A stretch of DNA of 5,974 nucleotides from positions 380 to 6,353 of the forward strand of contig JAFDHU010000259.1 in NCBI GenBank assembly GCA_019308625.1, read 5' to 3'. Positions 4,845 to 5,974 of this stretch are shown piece by piece. Each line of letters opens with the position of its first letter. The stretch's first letter is position 1. Source of the stretch: Deltaproteobacteria bacterium. Lineage in GTDB: Bacteria; Desulfobacterota; Desulfobaccia; Desulfobaccales; 0-14-0-80-60-11. The notes beneath the pieces were generated by a model. The model had not been told where the DNA came from. It was given only the letters and a program-made list of their open reading frames with translations, and searched no databases. The translations under genes and the position numbers were made by a program.

Positions 4845-5577
4845 GACGGCGCACCTCCCCGGCGCCAAGCTGGTGCCTCTGGGGCAGCTCAAGGACGCCC
4901 TGGAGGAGTTGGACAAGGACAAGCCCACCCTGGTGTACTGTGCCATAGGGGGCCGCAGCCGGGTGGCGGCCCAGCTTCTCAGCGGCCTGGGCTTCCGGGA
5001 GGTCTACAACCTGGCCGGGGGTATTAGGGCCTACCAGGGACTCAAGGCCGCCGGCCCCTGGGAGCTCAACCTGGACCTGGTGCGGGGGGATGAATCCCCC
5101 CAAGAGATGCTGGCCTTGGCCTTCGGGCTGGAAAAGGCCCTGCAGATTTTCTATGACACGGTGCGGGAGCGCGCCCGGGACCAGGACTTGGTTGCACTGC
5201 TGACCAAGCTCAGCCAGATGGAGGAAATTCATCAGCGCCGCATCTGGGAGCGCTACCAGGTCCTGGAGCCCCAGGCGGACCTGGCCGCCTTTGCCGCCCG
5301 GGTGAACACGGACATCGTGGAAGGGGGCTATAACCTGCAGGAGTTTCTGGCCCGGAACCAACCCCTGTTGCAAACCGTGACCCAGGTACTGGAAGTGGCC
5401 ATGATGACCGAGACCCAGGCCCTGGACCTGTACCTGCGGCTGGCGCAGCGCAGCCGGGACCAAGCCGCCCGGGACCTGCTCCTGGCCCTGGCGGAAGAGG
5501 AGAAGGCTCACCTGGCGGCTTTGGGCCGGCTCCTGGATGAGAAGCGTCCTCCAGCTCCTGCCTCTCGGGCGGGGTGA
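4825..5577 (+). CDS. Rhodanese-like / ferritin-like (rubrerythrin-type) fusion protein, main part
   Basis: Two domains are joined. A rhodanese-like domain occupies about residues 1-68 counted from RQPWEYE: HLPGAKLVPLGQL, active-site loop YCAIGGRSR with the catalytic Cys that would carry a persulfide, then VYNLAGGI. A four-helix ferritin-like domain follows (about 85-240), with two helix pairs carrying ExxH-type diiron ligands: EEIHQRR and EEEKAHL, preceded by glutamates in EKALQIFYD and TETQALDLY. Likely roles are sulfur transfer and peroxide or oxygen detoxification in an anaerobe; this is a family-based inference. The first conserved strand is out of frame (see 4761-4844), and no start codon in this frame is supported (a TTG at 4765 would give a meaningless N-terminus). 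After LLDEK the last ten residues are read from sequence antisense to the neighbouring DUF1722 gene, so the natural C-terminus appears lost. Confidence 0.82.
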   Translation, partial: RQPWEYETAHLPGAKLVPLGQLKDALEELDKDKPTLVYCAIGGRSRVAAQLLSGLGFREVYNLAGGIRAYQGLKAAGPWELNLDLVRGDESPQEMLALAFGLEKALQIFYDTVRERARDQDLVALLTKLSQMEEIHQRRIWERYQVLEPQADLAAFAARVNTDIVEGGYNLQEFLARNQPLLQTVTQVLEVAMMTETQALDLYLRLAQRSRDQAARDLLLALAEEEKAHLAALGRLLDEKRPPAPASRAG

Positions 5578-5974
5578 GGTCCTTCTTCAAATGCCCCAGC
5601 AGATGCCGGAGGACGTGGAGGTTTTTCCGGACCGTGGTTTTGTGGTCCAGGGCTTCCAGCAGCAGTCTCTGGTAGTCCCGGTAAAGCTCCGGCAAAGGTC
5701 GCATCGCCGATCCGGCTGCGAGCTGGTCCAGCTCCCGCAGGTGCCGGGGGCTGTGGGCCAGGAGCAGGAGCCGGTGGCGGGCGTGGAAGTCCGCCAGCCC
5801 GGGCCGCGTCCGGCCCCGGGCCAGGGCATCCCGCCACCTCTTCAGGGTGAAGACGGCCTCAATGAAATTCTCCCTGAGCTCGGGGTCGTGCAGGCGGCTG
5901 TCATCCACCACGGGCAGGAGAGGAAAATGCTTCCGGAAGACCCGGGCAAACAGGCCGATGCCTTTTTTCACCGG
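5546..5974 (-). CDS. DUF1722 (YbgA-like) domain protein, partial at both ends
   Basis: On the - strand the frame is open to the window edge (PVKKGIGLFARVF...), so the start lies outside. Recognisable pieces are GLFARVFRKHFPLLPVVDDSRLHDPELRENFIEAVF, the DUF1722 signature FHARHRLLLLAHSPRHLREL, and NLHVLRHLLGHLKKDLTPPERQELED. Family proteins often carry an N-terminal DUF523 domain, expected beyond the edge; the GLFAR...RENFIE segment is its usual linker. The biochemical role of the family is not established. Homology stops at ELED (about 5546), where members continue with roughly 40 more residues (a conserved VPL-x-VP-x-TLL segment). Beyond that the frame stays open down to 5210 but only reads the antisense of the rhodanese/ferritin gene, a Pro/Gly-rich artefact. 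The gene therefore looks truncated at its 3' end and converges directly on its neighbour. Confidence 0.8.

Noticed and set aside
5210..5545. Apparent 115-residue Pro/Gly-rich extension of the DUF1722 protein
   Set aside because: It is exactly the antisense of the ferritin-like domain coding sequence, so it is read-through past a lost 3' end rather than a real domain.

Overview
The window carries an operon-like block for a four-subunit, NADP-linked [NiFe] sulfhydrogenase (group 3b-like, HydB-HydG-HydD-HydA), followed by a rhodanese/ferritin-like fusion gene and, convergently at the right edge, a gene of the DUF1722 (YbgA-like) family. Most of the DNA is GC-rich (roughly 65%) with strong G/C third-position bias. 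The protein set suggests an anaerobic bacterium, plausibly a Desulfobacterota / former Deltaproteobacteria lineage. That placement is inferred from recalled family resemblance and is not certain.

Layout on the + strand: an AT-rich leader (1-92); hydB, the electron-transfer Fe-S subunit (93-1121, with an out-of-frame remnant of its natural end to 1182); a short structured gap; a stand-alone cyclic-nucleotide-binding-fold protein (1256-1714); hydG, the FAD/NAD(P)/2Fe-2S subunit (1704-2564); hydD, the small 4Fe-4S subunit (2567-3355); a repeat-bearing gap; hydA, the NiFe catalytic subunit, split into two frames (3472-3927 and 3882-4571); a second gap with the same repeat plus a G-rich tract and a long hairpin; and a rhodanese/ferritin-like gene whose beginning is split into two frames (4761-4844 and 4825-5577). 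On the - strand, the DUF1722 domain enters from the right edge (5974 down to about 5546).

In the intact form, HydA/HydD would split or form H2 (and could reduce sulfur), HydB would relay electrons through Fe-S clusters, and HydG would exchange them with NADP(H). The CNB-fold protein has no DNA-binding domain and is more likely an accessory or sensor subunit than a transcription factor.

The most striking observation is that three genes (hydB, hydA and the rhodanese fusion) show the same type of damage. In each, the protein runs perfectly up to a point, a conserved block is absent, and the homologous sequence resumes in another frame. At a fourth place (about 5545) the convergent rhodanese/ferritin and DUF1722 genes abut with both natural 3' ends missing. 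The genes in between (CNB, hydG, hydD) are complete. This means either a recent burst of small deletions or a sequence reconstruction problem, and raw reads would decide. Separately, the first ~45 codons of hydB and its leader are AT-rich (about 30% GC) and switch abruptly to about 65% GC while staying in frame, which looks like a recombination or chimera boundary inside a gene. No CRISPR array, insertion sequence, rRNA or convincing tRNA was seen.
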